This document shows, piece after piece, positions 35,332-43,953 of a stretch of DNA of 64,000 nucleotides. The notes beneath the pieces were generated by a model that saw only the letters and a list, made by a program, of their open reading frames with translations, did no database searches and was not told the DNA's origin. Source of the DNA: Thermomonospora echinospora (lineage in GTDB: Bacteria; Actinomycetota; Actinomycetes; Streptosporangiales; Streptosporangiaceae); assembly GCF_900108175.1 (NCBI RefSeq), contig NZ_FNVO01000002.1, positions 373,051 to 437,050 on the forward strand. Direction: 5' to 3'. A program made the translations under genes and the position numbers. Each line of letters opens with the position of its first letter. Position 1 is the stretch's first letter.

Positions 35332-36194
35332 CCGGTCAACCTCACGGTGCTGCCGTGGCCCCAGAAGATGTAGGACAGAAGCAGGTTGATCACGATGATC
35401 GCGACGCTGGACTCCCGGATCGCCCGGCCCGCCGCGACGCCCACCCCCACCGGGCCGCCGGCCGCGTAGTAGCCGCGGTAGCAGTGGATGAACATGATCA
35501 CGAAGGCGAACACCGCCACCTTGATCGCGCTGTAGAGCACGTCGATCGGTGGCAGGTACAGGTTGAAGTAGTAGTCGTAGATCCCCGGCGACAGCCCGAA
35601 GTACTGGACGGTGATGAACCGGGTGGCGAAGAAGCTGGCGAACAGCGACAGCAGGTAGAGCGGGACCAGGGCGATGACCCCCGCCGCGACCCGGGTGCAC
35701 ACCAGGAACGTCAGCGAGTTGATGCCCATCACTTCCATGGCGTCGATCTCCTCGGAGATCCGCATGGCCCCGATCTCGGCGGTGAAGGCCGAGCCGACCT
35801 GGGCGATCAGCGCCACCCCGGCGATGATCGGGGTGCCCTCGCGGACGTTGGCGAAGCTGGCCATCACGCCGCTGAAGGCCTCGGCGCCGATCCGTTCCAG
35901 CGACGGGTAGCCCTGCATACCGACCATGGCGCCGGTGGCCAGCGACATGGTGGTGATCACGAAGATCATGCCGCCGCCGATCACCAGCGCGCCGGCGCCG
36001 ACGGTGATGTCGCTGATCTGGCGCAGCAGCATCTTGCCGTACTTGCGCCGCAGCACCAGGTCGAACAGCACGTGATAGAGCACCCGGCCGAGGAAGACGG
36101 GCATGTCGGCGGCGGCGCCCAGGCCGGCGGCGCGCTCGCGCAGCGCGCGGCCGAACCGGCGCACCGGGGAGAGCACGGGAGAGGTGGCGACCAT
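35328..36194 (-). CDS. yrbEB: YrbE/MlaE-type permease, second of pair
   Basis: This 288-residue MlaE-family permease has about six membrane helices and the family signature region EIGAMRISEEIDAMEVMGIN. It pairs with the product of the next gene to form the membrane part of the Mce importer, which needs an MceG-type ATPase. ATG 36194 directly follows the stop of the first permease (TGAATG). Confidence 0.92.
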   Translation of the reverse strand: MVATSPVLSPVRRFGRALRERAAGLGAAADMPVFLGRVLYHVLFDLVLRRKYGKMLLRQISDITVGAGALVIGGGMIFVITTMSLATGAMVGMQGYPSLERIGAEAFSGVMASFANVREGTPIIAGVALIAQVGSAFTAEIGAMRISEEIDAMEVMGINSLTFLVCTRVAAGVIALVPLYLLSLFASFFATRFITVQYFGLSPGIYDYYFNLYLPPIDVLYSAIKVAVFAFVIMFIHCYRGYYAAGGPVGVGVAAGRAIRESSVAIIVINLLLSYIFWGHGSTVRLTG

Positions 36195-36998
36195 TCAGAA
36201 CCTCGGGGGGACGAGGACCTGGTACAGCATGGTGATCACGTAGTTCGCGGAGAAGACCAGGATCGAGGTCATCACCACCGCCTTGTTGACCGCACGGCCC
36301 ACGCCGACCGGTCCGTAGTCGCAGTTCATGCCTGCGTAGCAGGCCACTGCGGCGGCGATGAAACCGAAGACCCACGCCTTGAACAAAGTGATCATCAGGT
36401 CCGAGATCTGCAGCAGCGAGGTGGCGCCGTCGAAGTAGGCGCCCGGGCTGACGCCCTGCTGGATGACGTTGAAGTAGAAGCCGCCGGCGGTGCCCGACAG
36501 GATCACCACCGAGCACAGCAGCAGTGCCACCGTGCTGGCCGCCCACAGTCGCGGGGTGACCAGCCGGTGCACTGGGTTGATGCCCATCACCTCCATGGCT
36601 GCCAGTTCGTCGCGGATGTGCCGGGCGCCCATGTCGGAGGTGATGGCCGAGCCGCCGGCGCCGGAGATCAGCAGCGCCGAGGCCAGCGGGGCGACCTGGG
36701 TGATCATGTTGGCCACCACCAACGCGCCGGTGCCGGACTGCGCGCCGAGCTGGCGGGCGATGTCGCCGGCCTGCAGCGAGATGGTGGCGCCCAGCGGGAT
36801 GGCGATGAGGAGCACGGGGACGCTGGTGACGCGGGCGATGAACCAGCACTGCTCGATGAACTCGCCCCACCAGGTGCGGATGTCCCAGGTGCGGCGCAGC
36901 CCCTCCAGCAGGGTCACGAACAGCAGGCCGGTCTCGTCGGCCGCTCGGCCCGCGCGCCGCAGCGCGTGGCCGGGTGCCTTCTGCAGGCTCAGGGCCAT
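36195..36998 (-). CDS. yrbEA: YrbE/MlaE-type permease, first of pair
   Basis: This 267-residue MlaE-family permease has the signature SDMGARHIRDELAAMEVMGIN and six helices. I prefer ATG 36998. It lies one base after the stop of a 13-codon ORF with a perfect ribosome site (37000-37041), so its translation is probably coupled to that leader. A TTG at 37034 in the same frame would add 12 residues. Confidence 0.9.
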   Translation of the reverse strand: MALSLQKAPGHALRRAGRAADETGLLFVTLLEGLRRTWDIRTWWGEFIEQCWFIARVTSVPVLLIAIPLGATISLQAGDIARQLGAQSGTGALVVANMITQVAPLASALLISGAGGSAITSDMGARHIRDELAAMEVMGINPVHRLVTPRLWAASTVALLLCSVVILSGTAGGFYFNVIQQGVSPGAYFDGATSLLQISDLMITLFKAWVFGFIAAAVACYAGMNCDYGPVGVGRAVNKAVVMTSILVFSANYVITMLYQVLVPPRF

Positions 36999-36999
36999 C

Positions 37000-37041
37000 T
37001 CAGCCGGCGCCCTTGCCGTGGGGGGCGGGGTCAAGGGTCAT
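37000..37041 (-). CDS. 13-codon leader ORF of the mce operon
   Basis: ATG 37041 is preceded by AAAGGAGG at ideal spacing, the best ribosome site in the operon. It encodes MTLDPAPHGKGAG, then TGA-G-ATG leads into the first permease. This looks like a translational lead-in or regulatory leader. The peptide itself has no recognisable feature. Confidence 0.5.
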   Translation of the reverse strand: MTLDPAPHGKGAG

Positions 37042-37157
37042 ACCAGCCTCCTTTTGTTCTCGGACGTCGGCGCCCATCCGAAACACCGGCCGGCGGCCGC
37101 CCTGGCGGGACGGCTCCTGCGGTGGAACCAACCGAGGTCGGATCACGACAGGGACGG

Positions 37158-37194
37158 AGATCACACCTGTCACTCCGGGCCCTGACTGTGATCT
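37158..37194. promoter_or_regulatory. inverted repeat in the mce/marR divergent region
   Basis: AGATCACA (37158-37165) and its exact complement TGTGATCT (37187-37194) are separated by 21 bp, and a third GATCAC lies at 37141-37146. This sits between the mce leader and the divergent marR gene and is a good candidate operator for the MarR protein. Confidence 0.45.
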
Positions 37195-37232
37195 GGAGCA
37201 CTCTATTGGAGGAATGTCTAAAAAGCGAGTAC

Positions 37233-37261
37233 TTACGTCCACGACTTCCGGCGGCTAGGAT
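37233..37261 (+). promoter_or_regulatory. marR promoter, probably leaderless
   Basis: TTACGT (37233-37238), 17-bp spacer, TAGGAT (37256-37261), which ends 6 nt before the GTG start at 37268. Confidence 0.5.
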
Positions 37262-37267
37262 CTGCCG

Positions 37268-37789
37268 GTGCGAACGCCTGCGGAAAGACGTGCCGAACCC
37301 GCCGACCCGCTCACCGTGGTACACACCCGGTGGGCCGAGGAGGGCATGGCCGGCGGGCCCTGGCCGTTCCTGGCCATGTGCTCGCTCAGTCGGCTGCACC
37401 AGATCCTGGCCCGCGCCCTGGAGGACCGGCTGAAGTCCCTGGAGCTCAGCCGGACCGGCTATTTCGTGCTGACCACCCTGGCGCTGATGAACGGCGGGCG
37501 GGCCCTGCTGAGCACCCTCGGCCGGCTGATGATGATCCACCCCACCACCGTCAAGCTCACCGTCGACCAACTGGAACGGGCGGGCCTGGTGACCCGCCAG
37601 CGACACCCCCACGACCGCCGGGCCACCGTGGTGCGGATCACCGAACTGGGGGCGGAGCGGGCACGGGCGGCCAACGCGGCGCTGGAGAACGCCGACGAGG
37701 GGCCGCTGGGCGGGCTGGCCGGGCGGCATGAGGAGCTGTTCGACGCGCTCCGGGACCTCCGACTGGCGACGGGCGACACCGAGTTCTGA
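37268..37789 (+). CDS. MarR-family regulator
   Basis: This 173-residue winged-helix regulator has the family core (LSTLGRLMMIHPTTVKLTVD, LERAGLVTRQRHPHDRRA, the wing with DRR). It is divergent from the mce operon and is the obvious candidate for its control. The ligand is unknown, plausibly a lipid or acyl-CoA. Confidence 0.88.
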   Translation: MRTPAERRAEPADPLTVVHTRWAEEGMAGGPWPFLAMCSLSRLHQILARALEDRLKSLELSRTGYFVLTTLALMNGGRALLSTLGRLMMIHPTTVKLTVDQLERAGLVTRQRHPHDRRATVVRITELGAERARAANAALENADEGPLGGLAGRHEELFDALRDLRLATGDTEF

Positions 37790-37909
37790 CGCCAAGCCCA
37801 CATAGCGCTACGCAGAGTGACGTTTCGCCGTTCCGAACCGACCATGTATCACCATGCGTATCGTTAGGCGGCGAGCAGTTCACCGGTCAAGGCAGGGCAA
37901 TCCACCTCC

Positions 37910-38767
37910 ATGCGGCACAGGCGGGGCGAAACGCCCGAACCAGCACGGCGGTCCCGGCGGCGGGTACCCCACCGACCGGCGCCGCATCCCGCACAGCCCA
38001 CGCGTCCCTCACAGCCCTCACGTCCCTCGCAGCACTCACGTCCCTCGCAGCACCCGCGTCCCTCGCAGCCACCGCGACCACCGGCACGGCGGTCCTCCCG
38101 GCGGCGCGCGCCCGGCGCCCGGCGCAGGCTGGTGTGGCGCGTCCTCACCAGCAACGTCACCATCACGCTGGCGGCGGTCGCCGCGCTGACGGCGGTCGTG
38201 CTCAACATCGGCTCGTTCGACTTCGCCAAGGCCGAGCCACCGGCGCTGGCGGCCGACCTGTCCACCAACGACATGCTGCGGCTGCTGAAGACCTCCGACA
38301 TGGACGCGGTCGCGGCGGACGCCGTCGCCCAGGCCAAGCGCCGCGCCCACGAACGGCAGCTCGAAGAGGAGCGCAAGGCCAGGGAACGCGCCGAGTGGCT
38401 CGCCGAGAACCGCGACAAGATCGAGGCGTCCAGGACCGCCGAGGCACTGCGCACCATCAACCCCAGCGCCGCGCAGAACAAGGCGTACGGCAAGCAGATG
38501 AACGCGCTCAAGGGCTGGTCGAGGTGCTGGCCGTCGCTGGAGACTCTCTGGGAGCACGAGAGCAGCTGGAACGAGCGGGCCGAGAACCCCTCCAGCGGCG
38601 CCTACGGCATCCCGCAGGCGCTGCCCGCCACCAAGCTCTCCTCGGCCGGCTCGGACTGGCGCACCAGCTCCCCCACCCAGATCGCCTGGGGCCTCGGCTA
38701 CATCAAGGCCCGCTACGGCGACCCCTGCAAGGCATGGGGCTTCTGGCAGGCCAACCACTGGTACTGA
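37910..38767 (+). CDS. membrane-anchored lytic-transglycosylase-like protein
   Basis: This 285-residue protein has a basic, Pro-rich N-terminus with a hexapeptide repeat RPSQ(P/H)(S/P) (residues 31-56), a membrane helix (about 77-100), a charged coiled-coil stretch (HERQLEEERKARERAEWLAE) and a C-terminal domain. The domain carries WEHESSWNERAENPSSGAYG, IPQALPATK and WGLGYIKARYG, as seen in actinobacterial soluble-lytic-transglycosylase-like cell-wall proteins. Glu in HESSW is the likely catalytic acid. It should act on peptidoglycan outside the membrane. Confidence 0.8.
   Translation: MRHRRGETPEPARRSRRRVPHRPAPHPAQPTRPSQPSRPSQHSRPSQHPRPSQPPRPPARRSSRRRAPGARRRLVWRVLTSNVTITLAAVAALTAVVLNIGSFDFAKAEPPALAADLSTNDMLRLLKTSDMDAVAADAVAQAKRRAHERQLEEERKARERAEWLAENRDKIEASRTAEALRTINPSAAQNKAYGKQMNALKGWSRCWPSLETLWEHESSWNERAENPSSGAYGIPQALPATKLSSAGSDWRTSSPTQIAWGLGYIKARYGDPCKAWGFWQANHWY
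38001..38072. repeat. four 18-bp tandem repeats inside the transglycosylase gene
   Basis: Units at 38001, 38019, 38037 and 38055 share the core CGTCCCTCRCAGC and encode the RPSQ hexapeptide. Period 18 keeps the frame, so copy-number change would lengthen or shorten the cytoplasmic Pro-rich tail without breaking the gene. Confidence 0.8.
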
Positions 38768-38777
38768 ACGTGGAACG

Positions 38778-39416
38778 ATGAAGGCCATGGGCATCAACGG
38801 CCATGGCGAGGGGGGCGGTGGACGGCAGTGGGCGCGGGCTGACGCCACCCGTCAGGCACTGCTCCAGGCGGCCCAGGAGGTCTTCGCCGACCGTGGCTAC
38901 AGCGACGCAGGGATCGCCGAGATCGTCGAACGGTCCGGGATCAGCGTCGGCAGCCTCTACCACCACTACGGCGGCAAGGCGGGCCTGTACCTGGCGCTGT
39001 GGGAGGACTACACCCGCGCGCAGGAGGAGGGCGCCACCCAGGCGGTCTCGGCCGCCCGCAAGAGCGGCGAGCGGGACCCGATAGCGCTCTTCATCGCCGG
39101 GGCCCGCGCCTACCTACGGGTGTGCTGGGAGCAGCGGGACGTGGCGCGGCTGTTCCACGAGGGCGAGGGCCCCTCGGGTTTCTCGCTGATGCGCCGCGGC
39201 CGGGCCCGCCAGTGGATCGCGCAGAACACCAAGCTGCTGCGCGGCCTGAACGGCGGCCCGGACGGCGCGGGCGGCCGCCGCCGGGAGGTGCTCAGCCTGG
39301 TGCTCACCAACGTGATCGGCGAAGCGGGCCGCGAGATCGCCGGCGCCGAGAGCGAGCAGGCCGCCGACGAGATCATCGAGGAGGTCTGCCGGATCCTGAT
39401 CCGGCTGGCCGACTGA
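38778..39416 (+). CDS. TetR-family regulator
   Basis: This 212-residue regulator has the N-terminal helix-turn-helix (VFADRGYSDAGIAEIVERSG, ISVGSLYHHYGGK). The first 15 residues are Gly-rich; ATG 38787 is an alternative start with GAAGG just upstream. It starts 10 nt after the transglycosylase gene and is followed by an MFS exporter gene, which it may control. Confidence 0.87.
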   Translation: MKAMGINGHGEGGGGRQWARADATRQALLQAAQEVFADRGYSDAGIAEIVERSGISVGSLYHHYGGKAGLYLALWEDYTRAQEEGATQAVSAARKSGERDPIALFIAGARAYLRVCWEQRDVARLFHEGEGPSGFSLMRRGRARQWIAQNTKLLRGLNGGPDGAGGRRREVLSLVLTNVIGEAGREIAGAESEQAADEIIEEVCRILIRLAD

Positions 39417-39542
39417 CCGGCCGCCAACCCACTGACCGGCCGGCCGGCCCGCGGGCGGCCCCGGCTCCGCCGGACGCACCGGCCGCCGATACCGTGATCA
39501 TGGAGACGACGGGGAGAGCGGGCCGGGCGGCGGGGGCGGGCG

Positions 39543-40952
39543 ATGGCGAGGGTTCCGTACCACTGGCGCGTGCTGTCGGTGGTCACCCTGGGCTCGCTGA
39601 TGACCGGGGTGAACGCCAGCACGCTGAACGTGGCGCTGCCGGTGGTGGTGCGGCACTTCGAGGCCGGGGCGCTGGCCGCGCACTGGGTGCTGCTGTCGTT
39701 CATGCTGACCAACACCGTCCTGCTGGTGCTGTGCGGACGACTGGCGGACGTGTTCGGGCGGCGCGAGACCTACATGCTCGGCTACGGGGTCTTCACCGTC
39801 GCGAGCCTGCTGCTGGGCCTGGCGCCGGGCGTCGGGGCGCTGATCGCGCTGCGGATGGTGCAGGCCGCCGGGTTCGCCATGATCCTGGCCAACGCGACCG
39901 CCATCATCACCCACTCCTTCCCGCCGCACCTGCTCAGCCAGGGCATCGGCCTGTACATCTCCACCATCTCGGTCTCCCAGGTGCTCGGCCCGTCGGTGGG
40001 CGGGTTCCTGGCGGACGCGGCGGGCTGGCGGTGGGTGTTCTGGTTCAACGTCCCGTTCGGGATCGCCGCGATCTGCTGGGGCGCGGTGACGCTGCGGAAG
40101 GTGCCGCGCGGCGACCGCGAGCCGGTGGACGTGCGCGGCGCCCTGCTGTTGCTGTGCTGGCTGGGCGGGCTGCTGCTGGCCCTGTCGGAGGCGGGCGCGC
40201 TGGGCTGGGGCAGCCCGCTGGTGCTGGCCGGAGTGCTGGCGTTCGCGCTGGGGCTGCCGCTGTTCTGGTGGGCGCAGCGGCGCACCGCCCATCCGCTGAT
40301 CGACCTGGGCCTGTTCGCGGACCCGGGGTTCAGCCTGGCCAACGCTGCCGCCTTCCTGCACACCCTGGCCCGGTTCGGGATCGTGCTGGTGGCCGCGCTG
40401 TTCTTCCAGGGGGTCCGGGGGGTCGACGCGGCCACCGCCGGGCTGGCGGTGCTGCCGGTGCCGATCGCGATGATGGTGGCCTCGCCGCTGGCCGGGACGC
40501 TGGCCCGGTGGGTGGGGCCGCGGACGGTGGCGGTGGCCGGGCCCGCGATGACGGCCGCCGGACTGGCGACGCTGCTGCTCACCCTGGACGCCGGCACCCC
40601 GTACCCGGTGGTGGCCGCCGGGCTGGCGCTGATGGGCGCCGGGTCCGGGGTGTTCCTGACCGGAAACACCACCGCGATCATGGCCCGGGTGCCACGCGAC
40701 CGGCTCGGCGTGGTGAACGGGATGCGGCTGACCCTGCAGAACGTGGGCAACACCCTGGGGGTGGCGATGGCCCTCAGCCTGATCGCCAGTGCGGTGGACC
40801 GGGCCGACCGCCCGGCGCTGTTCACCGGGGCGGCTCCTGAGGGCACCGTGGCCGGATACCAGCGGGCGATGGCGGTGATGCTGGTGATGGCGCTGCTGAG
40901 CATGGCCGCGGCGGTGGCCGGACTGGTCGCCACGCGCCGTGCCCCTTCCTGA
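39543..40952 (+). CDS. MFS drug-exporter-type transporter (DHA2-like)
   Basis: This 469-residue protein has about 14 predicted membrane helices. It has motif A GRLADVFGRRE in the loop after helix 2 and a motif C-like GPSVGGFLADAAGWRW region. Members export drugs or metabolites with proton antiport. It lies 126 nt downstream of the TetR gene. The substrate is unknown. Confidence 0.88.
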   Translation: MARVPYHWRVLSVVTLGSLMTGVNASTLNVALPVVVRHFEAGALAAHWVLLSFMLTNTVLLVLCGRLADVFGRRETYMLGYGVFTVASLLLGLAPGVGALIALRMVQAAGFAMILANATAIITHSFPPHLLSQGIGLYISTISVSQVLGPSVGGFLADAAGWRWVFWFNVPFGIAAICWGAVTLRKVPRGDREPVDVRGALLLLCWLGGLLLALSEAGALGWGSPLVLAGVLAFALGLPLFWWAQRRTAHPLIDLGLFADPGFSLANAAAFLHTLARFGIVLVAALFFQGVRGVDAATAGLAVLPVPIAMMVASPLAGTLARWVGPRTVAVAGPAMTAAGLATLLLTLDAGTPYPVVAAGLALMGAGSGVFLTGNTTAIMARVPRDRLGVVNGMRLTLQNVGNTLGVAMALSLIASAVDRADRPALFTGAAPEGTVAGYQRAMAVMLVMALLSMAAAVAGLVATRRAPS

Positions 40953-41043
40953 GCCGGACGGCGACGGACTCCTCCCCCATGGTCATGGTGAACCGCTAGC
41001 CTAACCGTCGGGTCACAACGTACTGACGGAAAGTGGACTGCCG

Positions 41044-41694
41044 ATGCCTACCTCCACGTGGTTCCGGCTGAACGTCGCCAAGCGCGAGCGGGTGCTCGAA
41101 GTGGCGATGCGGGAATTCGGGGAGCACGGCTACTCGACCGGCAGTCTGAACACCATCGCCCGCGAGGCCGGCATCGCCAAGGGCTCCCTCTTCCAGTACT
41201 TCACCGACAAGCTGGAGTTCTTCGCCTACGTCTGCGACGAGACGTCCCGGCGGGTCCGCGAGGACATGGAGCACCGGATCGCCGGGATCGACCTGGACCA
41301 GCCCTTCGACGGCTGGCTGTTCGACGTGTTCTGCGAGTGGACCGAGTACATGGCCGACCATCCGCTGGAGCGGGGGGTCACCGCGGCCACCAACTTCGAG
41401 CTCGACAACAACGTGCGGGCGGTGGTCCGCGACACCGCCAACCAGCACTACCTCCAGGTCATCCACCCGGTGCTGACGCTGTGGCAGGAGCGCGGTGACA
41501 TCCGCCCGGACGCCGACCTGCAGATCCTGGCGACGCTGATGCTGATGACGCTGCCGTTCCTGGCGCTGTCCCCCTACTACGACGGCCTGGACCCGGTGCT
41601 GGACCTGCGCGGCCGGACGCCGGAGGCCCAGCGCCCGGTGATCCGCCAGATCATCGCCGGCATCAAGCCGCTGTTCGCCCCGCCGGAGAAGTAG
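41044..41694 (+). CDS. TetR-family regulator
   Basis: This 216-residue regulator has helix-turn-helix MREFGEHGYSTGSLNTIARE and AGIAKGSLFQYFTDK. The ligand domain contains Trp/Phe-rich helices (WLFDVFCEWTEYM), as in regulators that bind fatty or hydrophobic ligands. It converges with the monooxygenase gene. Confidence 0.87.
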   Translation: MPTSTWFRLNVAKRERVLEVAMREFGEHGYSTGSLNTIAREAGIAKGSLFQYFTDKLEFFAYVCDETSRRVREDMEHRIAGIDLDQPFDGWLFDVFCEWTEYMADHPLERGVTAATNFELDNNVRAVVRDTANQHYLQVIHPVLTLWQERGDIRPDADLQILATLMLMTLPFLALSPYYDGLDPVLDLRGRTPEAQRPVIRQIIAGIKPLFAPPEK

Positions 41695-41711
41695 CGGTCC
41701 CGGGGGACGGG

Positions 41712-43169
41712 TCAGCCGATCACGTAGTCGGCGGGCCTGGCCCTGCGGCTGGACAGCCAGTACTCGAAGGTGAACCCCGGCCACAGGGTGCGGTTGACGC
41801 CGTTGGCGTCCAGGTACCAGCTGGTGCAGCCGCCCTCGTTCCAGACCGCCCGGCGCAGCCGCCGGTGCATCCGGTCGTTGAACCGCCGGACCGCCTCCGG
41901 CCGGGGCTCGATGGTGTCGGCCCGCTGCTCGGCCAGCAGTCGCAGGCAGCTGAGGATGTGCTGGATCTGCACCTCGATCATGAAGACGACCGAGTTGTGG
42001 CCCAGTCCGGTGTTGGGGCCCAGCAGCATGAAGAAGTTGGGGAAGCCGGGCAGGGTGACGCCGTGGTGGGCCTCGGCGCCCTCCGCCCACAGTTCCTGGA
42101 GCTTGACGCCGCCGCGGCCGACGATCTGCTGCTCGGCGAGGGCGTCGACGACCTTGAAGCCGGTGCCGTAGATGATGCAGTCGACCTCCAGCTCCCGGCC
42201 GTCGCCGGTGACGATCGAGTGCTCGCGCACCTCGGCGACGCCCTCGGTGATCAGGTCGACGTTCGGCCGGGTGAGCGCCGGATAGTAGTCGTTGGACAGC
42301 AGCACCCGCTTGCAGCCGATGGTGTAGTCGGGGGTGACCTTGCGGCGCAGTTCGGGGTCGGCGATCTGCCGCCGGATGTGCCGGCGGGCGAGCTTGTCCA
42401 TCGGTCCCGACAGCCGGGGGTCGACGGTGAACCCGACGGCGCGCGCCTCAAGCGCCCAGTAGATGCCGTAACGCAGCGTCCGCGCGGCGCCGGGGACGGT
42501 CTTGAGGAACGCCCGGACCCCCGTGCCGAACTCCTTGTCGGGCTTGGGCTGGATCCACGGCGCGGTGCGCTGGAAGACGTGCAGTTGCGCGGCCTGCTCG
42601 GCGACCTTGGGGACGAACTGGATCGCCGAGGCGCCGGTGCCGATCACCGCCACCCGCTTGCCGGTCAGGTCGTAGGTGTGGTCCCACTCGGCGGAGTGGA
42701 AGGTCGTGCCCTTGAAGGTGTCGAGCCCCGGCAGGTCCGGATAGGACGGGATGTGCAGGGCGCCGATGCCGGAGACGACCGCCTTCGGGCGGTAGCGGGT
42801 CCCGTCGGCCAGCGTCACCTCCCAGCGCTGCGCCGCGTCGTCGTACTCCATCCGCTCGACCTTGCTGTTGTAGCGGATGTAGCGCTTGACGCCGTACTTG
42901 TCGGCGGTGCGGTGCAGGTACTCCTGGATCTCCCGCTGCGGGGCGAACATCCGCGTCCAGCCGGGGTTCAGCTCGAACGAGAAGGAGTACATGTGCGAGG
43001 GGACGTCGCAGGCGCATCCGGGGTAGGTGTTCTCCCGCCAGGTGCCGCCGAGGTCGCCGCTCTTCTCCAGCACGAGGAAGTCGTGGAAGCCGGACCTGAT
43101 CAGTTGGATCGCCATGCCCAGGCCGCCGAACCCGGTGCCGATGATGACGATGGCGGGACGTGTGCTCAT
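41712..43169 (-). CDS. Baeyer-Villiger-type flavin monooxygenase
   Basis: This 485-residue FAD/NADPH enzyme has GTGFGG (11-16), a second Rossmann GTGASA (177-182) and the Baeyer-Villiger fingerprint F152-x-G-xxx-H158-xxx-W162-D. It inserts oxygen next to a ketone. Sterol or terpenoid ketones are plausible given the mce importer and terpene genes, but nothing shows the substrate. It is divergent from tetR at 43255 and shares operator palindromes with it. Confidence 0.9.
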   Translation of the reverse strand: MSTRPAIVIIGTGFGGLGMAIQLIRSGFHDFLVLEKSGDLGGTWRENTYPGCACDVPSHMYSFSFELNPGWTRMFAPQREIQEYLHRTADKYGVKRYIRYNSKVERMEYDDAAQRWEVTLADGTRYRPKAVVSGIGALHIPSYPDLPGLDTFKGTTFHSAEWDHTYDLTGKRVAVIGTGASAIQFVPKVAEQAAQLHVFQRTAPWIQPKPDKEFGTGVRAFLKTVPGAARTLRYGIYWALEARAVGFTVDPRLSGPMDKLARRHIRRQIADPELRRKVTPDYTIGCKRVLLSNDYYPALTRPNVDLITEGVAEVREHSIVTGDGRELEVDCIIYGTGFKVVDALAEQQIVGRGGVKLQELWAEGAEAHHGVTLPGFPNFFMLLGPNTGLGHNSVVFMIEVQIQHILSCLRLLAEQRADTIEPRPEAVRRFNDRMHRRLRRAVWNEGGCTSWYLDANGVNRTLWPGFTFEYWLSSRRARPADYVIG

Positions 43170-43186
43170 GATCCCTCACTTCACCA

Positions 43187-43226
43187 GTAACCTACTCTGA
43201 GTAAGTTACCACCAGTAGATTACTGG
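43187..43226. promoter_or_regulatory. TetR operator region with two palindromes
   Basis: Site 1 (43187-43209) is a 23-bp near-palindrome with the symmetric parts GTAAC, TACTC, GAGTA and GTTAC. Site 2 (43212-43226) is CCAGTA-GAT-TACTGG, perfect over 6+6 bp. Site 2 overlaps the -35 (TTACTG, 43220-43225) of the tetR promoter, whose -10 TAGGGT (43243-43248) ends 6 nt before the GTG. Site 1 overlaps a -10-like TAGGTT (43194-43189) of the monooxygenase. The layout fits repression of both genes by the TetR protein. Confidence 0.75.
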
Positions 43227-43254
43227 CGGTAGGTCCAATAGGTAGGGTTTGCCT

Positions 43255-43953
43255 GTGAGCGGTGCCACACCCAAGACACGACGGCGGATGTCGCGCGCCG
43301 ACCGCGAGCGCCAGATGCTCGACATGGCCGAGGAGGTCTTCGCCGAGCGCGGCTACCGCGCCGCCTCCATGGAGGAGATCGCCGAGCGCTGCGGCGTGTC
43401 CAAGCCGATGCTGTACGAGTACTTCGGCTCCAAGGACGGGCTGCTGACCGCGGCGATCGACCGGTCCAAGGCCGAGTTGTACGAGGCGACCCGGGCCGCG
43501 ATGGACCGGGCGACCACCCCGCAGGACGTGGTCTGGCGCGGCATGCTCGCCTACTTCGAGTTCATGGACGCGCACAGCAGGTCGTTCGCAATGCTGCTGC
43601 AGGAGCCGCTGGTCGCCACGCCCGCCACCGGGGAGGCCATCGAGCAGACCCGGCGGCAGCAGAGCGGGCTGATCGCGCCGATCATCGCCGCGCTGGCGCC
43701 GGAGATGCCGCGCCCCGCGGTGGAGGCCTACACCGAGATCATCATCGGCGCCTGCGAGCGGCTGGCGGTGTGGCGGCTACGCCATCCGGAGGTGACCGCC
43801 CACGACGCCGCCCGGTACATGACCGACTTCACCTGGAACGCCATGCGGCACCATCTCCAGGCCCCGGTTTCCGGTCCCGCACCCGCCCCGGACGTGCCAG
43901 GATCGGAGGGCTCTCCGGACGATCTGACCGGTCCCCCCCATCGGAGGTCGTGA
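43255..43953 (+). CDS. TetR-family regulator
   Basis: This 232-residue regulator (GTG 43255) has helix-turn-helix VFAERGYRAASMEEIAERCG and VSKPMLYEYFGSKDG. The C-terminal 25 residues are Pro/Gly-rich and disordered. The upstream region carries two palindromes. Its stop overlaps the SDR start (TGATG), so regulator and dehydrogenase are one transcript. TTG 43249 would add two residues, but the -10 at 43243-43248 argues for a leaderless GTG. Confidence 0.87.
   Translation: MSGATPKTRRRMSRADRERQMLDMAEEVFAERGYRAASMEEIAERCGVSKPMLYEYFGSKDGLLTAAIDRSKAELYEATRAAMDRATTPQDVVWRGMLAYFEFMDAHSRSFAMLLQEPLVATPATGEAIEQTRRQQSGLIAPIIAALAPEMPRPAVEAYTEIIIGACERLAVWRLRHPEVTAHDAARYMTDFTWNAMRHHLQAPVSGPAPAPDVPGSEGSPDDLTGPPHRRS

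Noticed and set aside
35332-36870. Upstream continuation of the mceA frame (total 865 codons)
   Set aside because: It runs through both permease genes out of frame; a start overlapping the permease stop by ATGA gives the normal Mce length.
38001-38072. CRISPR-like array
   Set aside because: The 18-bp units are contiguous without spacers and are in frame inside a coding gene.
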